DNA of 64,000 nt from Streptomyces ruber (GTDB lineage Bacteria; Actinomycetota; Actinomycetes; Streptomycetales; Streptomycetaceae): assembly GCF_014648075.1 (NCBI RefSeq), contig NZ_BMQK01000005.1:1-64000 (forward strand), read 5' to 3'. Each line of letters begins with the position of its first letter. The first letter of the stretch is position 1. A program made the translations under genes and the position numbers. This document shows, in pieces, positions 63,753-64,000 of the stretch. A model generated the notes under the pieces. It was not told the DNA's origin and searched no databases. It saw nothing but the letters and a program-made list of their open reading frames with translations.

Positions 63753-64000
63753 TCAGCCGAACGCGGATGCGGCCCCCTTGAGCACCAGTCCGGCCCCCAG
63801 GACGAGGACCGCCAGGGCCGACACCAGGGGAACGGCCCCGCGCAGCAGGGCGACGGACCGGCCGCCGGACCACCGGGGCCGCCGCGCGAGCAGCCGGTCC
63901 ACCCCGTCGCCCGCCCGCACGACGGCGAACCCGGCCGCGGTGAGCGTCAGCGCCAGCCCGGCGCCGTACGCCAGCACGAGCAGCAGCCCGAACCACGCCC
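63753..64000 (-). CDS. NicO-like nickel/cobalt transporter, C-terminal part (truncated by window edge)
   Basis: The last 82 codons of a multipass membrane protein, with the 5' end outside the window. The segment LVLAYGAGLALTLTAAGFAVV, a cytosolic loop (GDGVDRLLARRPRW), then PLVSALAVLVLGAGLVLKGAA resemble the final helices of NicO/RcnA-type Ni/Co transporters. The substrate-binding N-terminal motifs are not in view, so the family call is tentative. It ends 43 bases from the kinase start. Confidence 0.6.
   Translation of the reverse strand, partial: AWFGLLLVLAYGAGLALTLTAAGFAVVRAGDGVDRLLARRPRWSGGRSVALLRGAVPLVSALAVLVLGAGLVLKGAASAFG

Overview
The window is chromosomal DNA from a Streptomyces-type actinobacterium. 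G+C is very high with strong third-position bias, GTG and TTG starts are common, and many genes overlap by 1-4 bases. Typical Streptomyces families are present: a SepF-like SflA, streptogrisin proteases, a sortase-anchored LPMO, an Rpf-LysM protein and a GDSL esterase. Gene order from pyrG to der matches the conserved actinobacterial core. No rRNA, tRNA, CRISPR array, insertion sequence, prophage or replication origin was seen.

Region 1 (1-18.7 kb) is mostly core. It holds the end of pyrG, a NUDIX hydrolase, a TPR/NTPase protein and alanine dehydrogenase. The chromosome-segregation operon follows: ParA-like ATPase, small DNA-binding-like protein, scpA, scpB and rluB. An insert at 10.2-14.2 kb carries an NrtR-type NAD regulator, an ADP-ribosylglycohydrolase, a decayed nucleotidyltransferase, its intact convergent paralog and a Rieske lipoprotein. 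Then come aroH-type chorismate mutase, tyrA, cmk, an acyltransferase and der, closed by a perfect 25-bp hairpin.

Region 2 (18.7-33 kb) has conserved hypotheticals, an Rpf-LysM muralytic protein, a GT4 glycosyltransferase pair, a stand-alone ctaD, an I78-type inhibitor, a PAP2 phosphatase, a PIG-V-like mannosyltransferase, an MFS exporter, an acyl-CoA dehydrogenase and sflA.

Region 3 (33-49.7 kb) has a flavoprotein/LLM oxidoreductase pair preceded by a translationally coupled 35-aa peptide. Two streptogrisin proteases flank a slipin. A DnaE2-type polymerase lies under a LexA box. A LAETG-anchored LPMO, a 13-residue-repeat mini-protein, DUF402, tandem GNAT, GntR and AAA genes follow.

Region 4 (49.8-64 kb) is dominated by a polysaccharide locus: a GH39-like hydrolase facing six overlapping or adjacent minus-strand genes. 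These are two GT2 enzymes, a deacetylase, a very large flippase/polymerase-like fusion, a CelD/FemAB-like acyltransferase and a small membrane protein. A subtilisin, a GDSL esterase, a Ser/Thr kinase and the end of a NicO-like transporter complete the window.

A recurring oddity is recent repeat expansion. Minisatellites follow at least three genes or operons, and in-frame repeats occur in scpA, the TPR gene, the dead nucleotidyltransferase and a mini-protein. The most system-like observations are three: the NAD-responsive ADP-ribose/nucleotidyltransferase neighbourhood with a readable operator-promoter, the ParA plus small DNA-binding partner upstream of ScpAB, and the coupled leader peptide of the flavoprotein operon.
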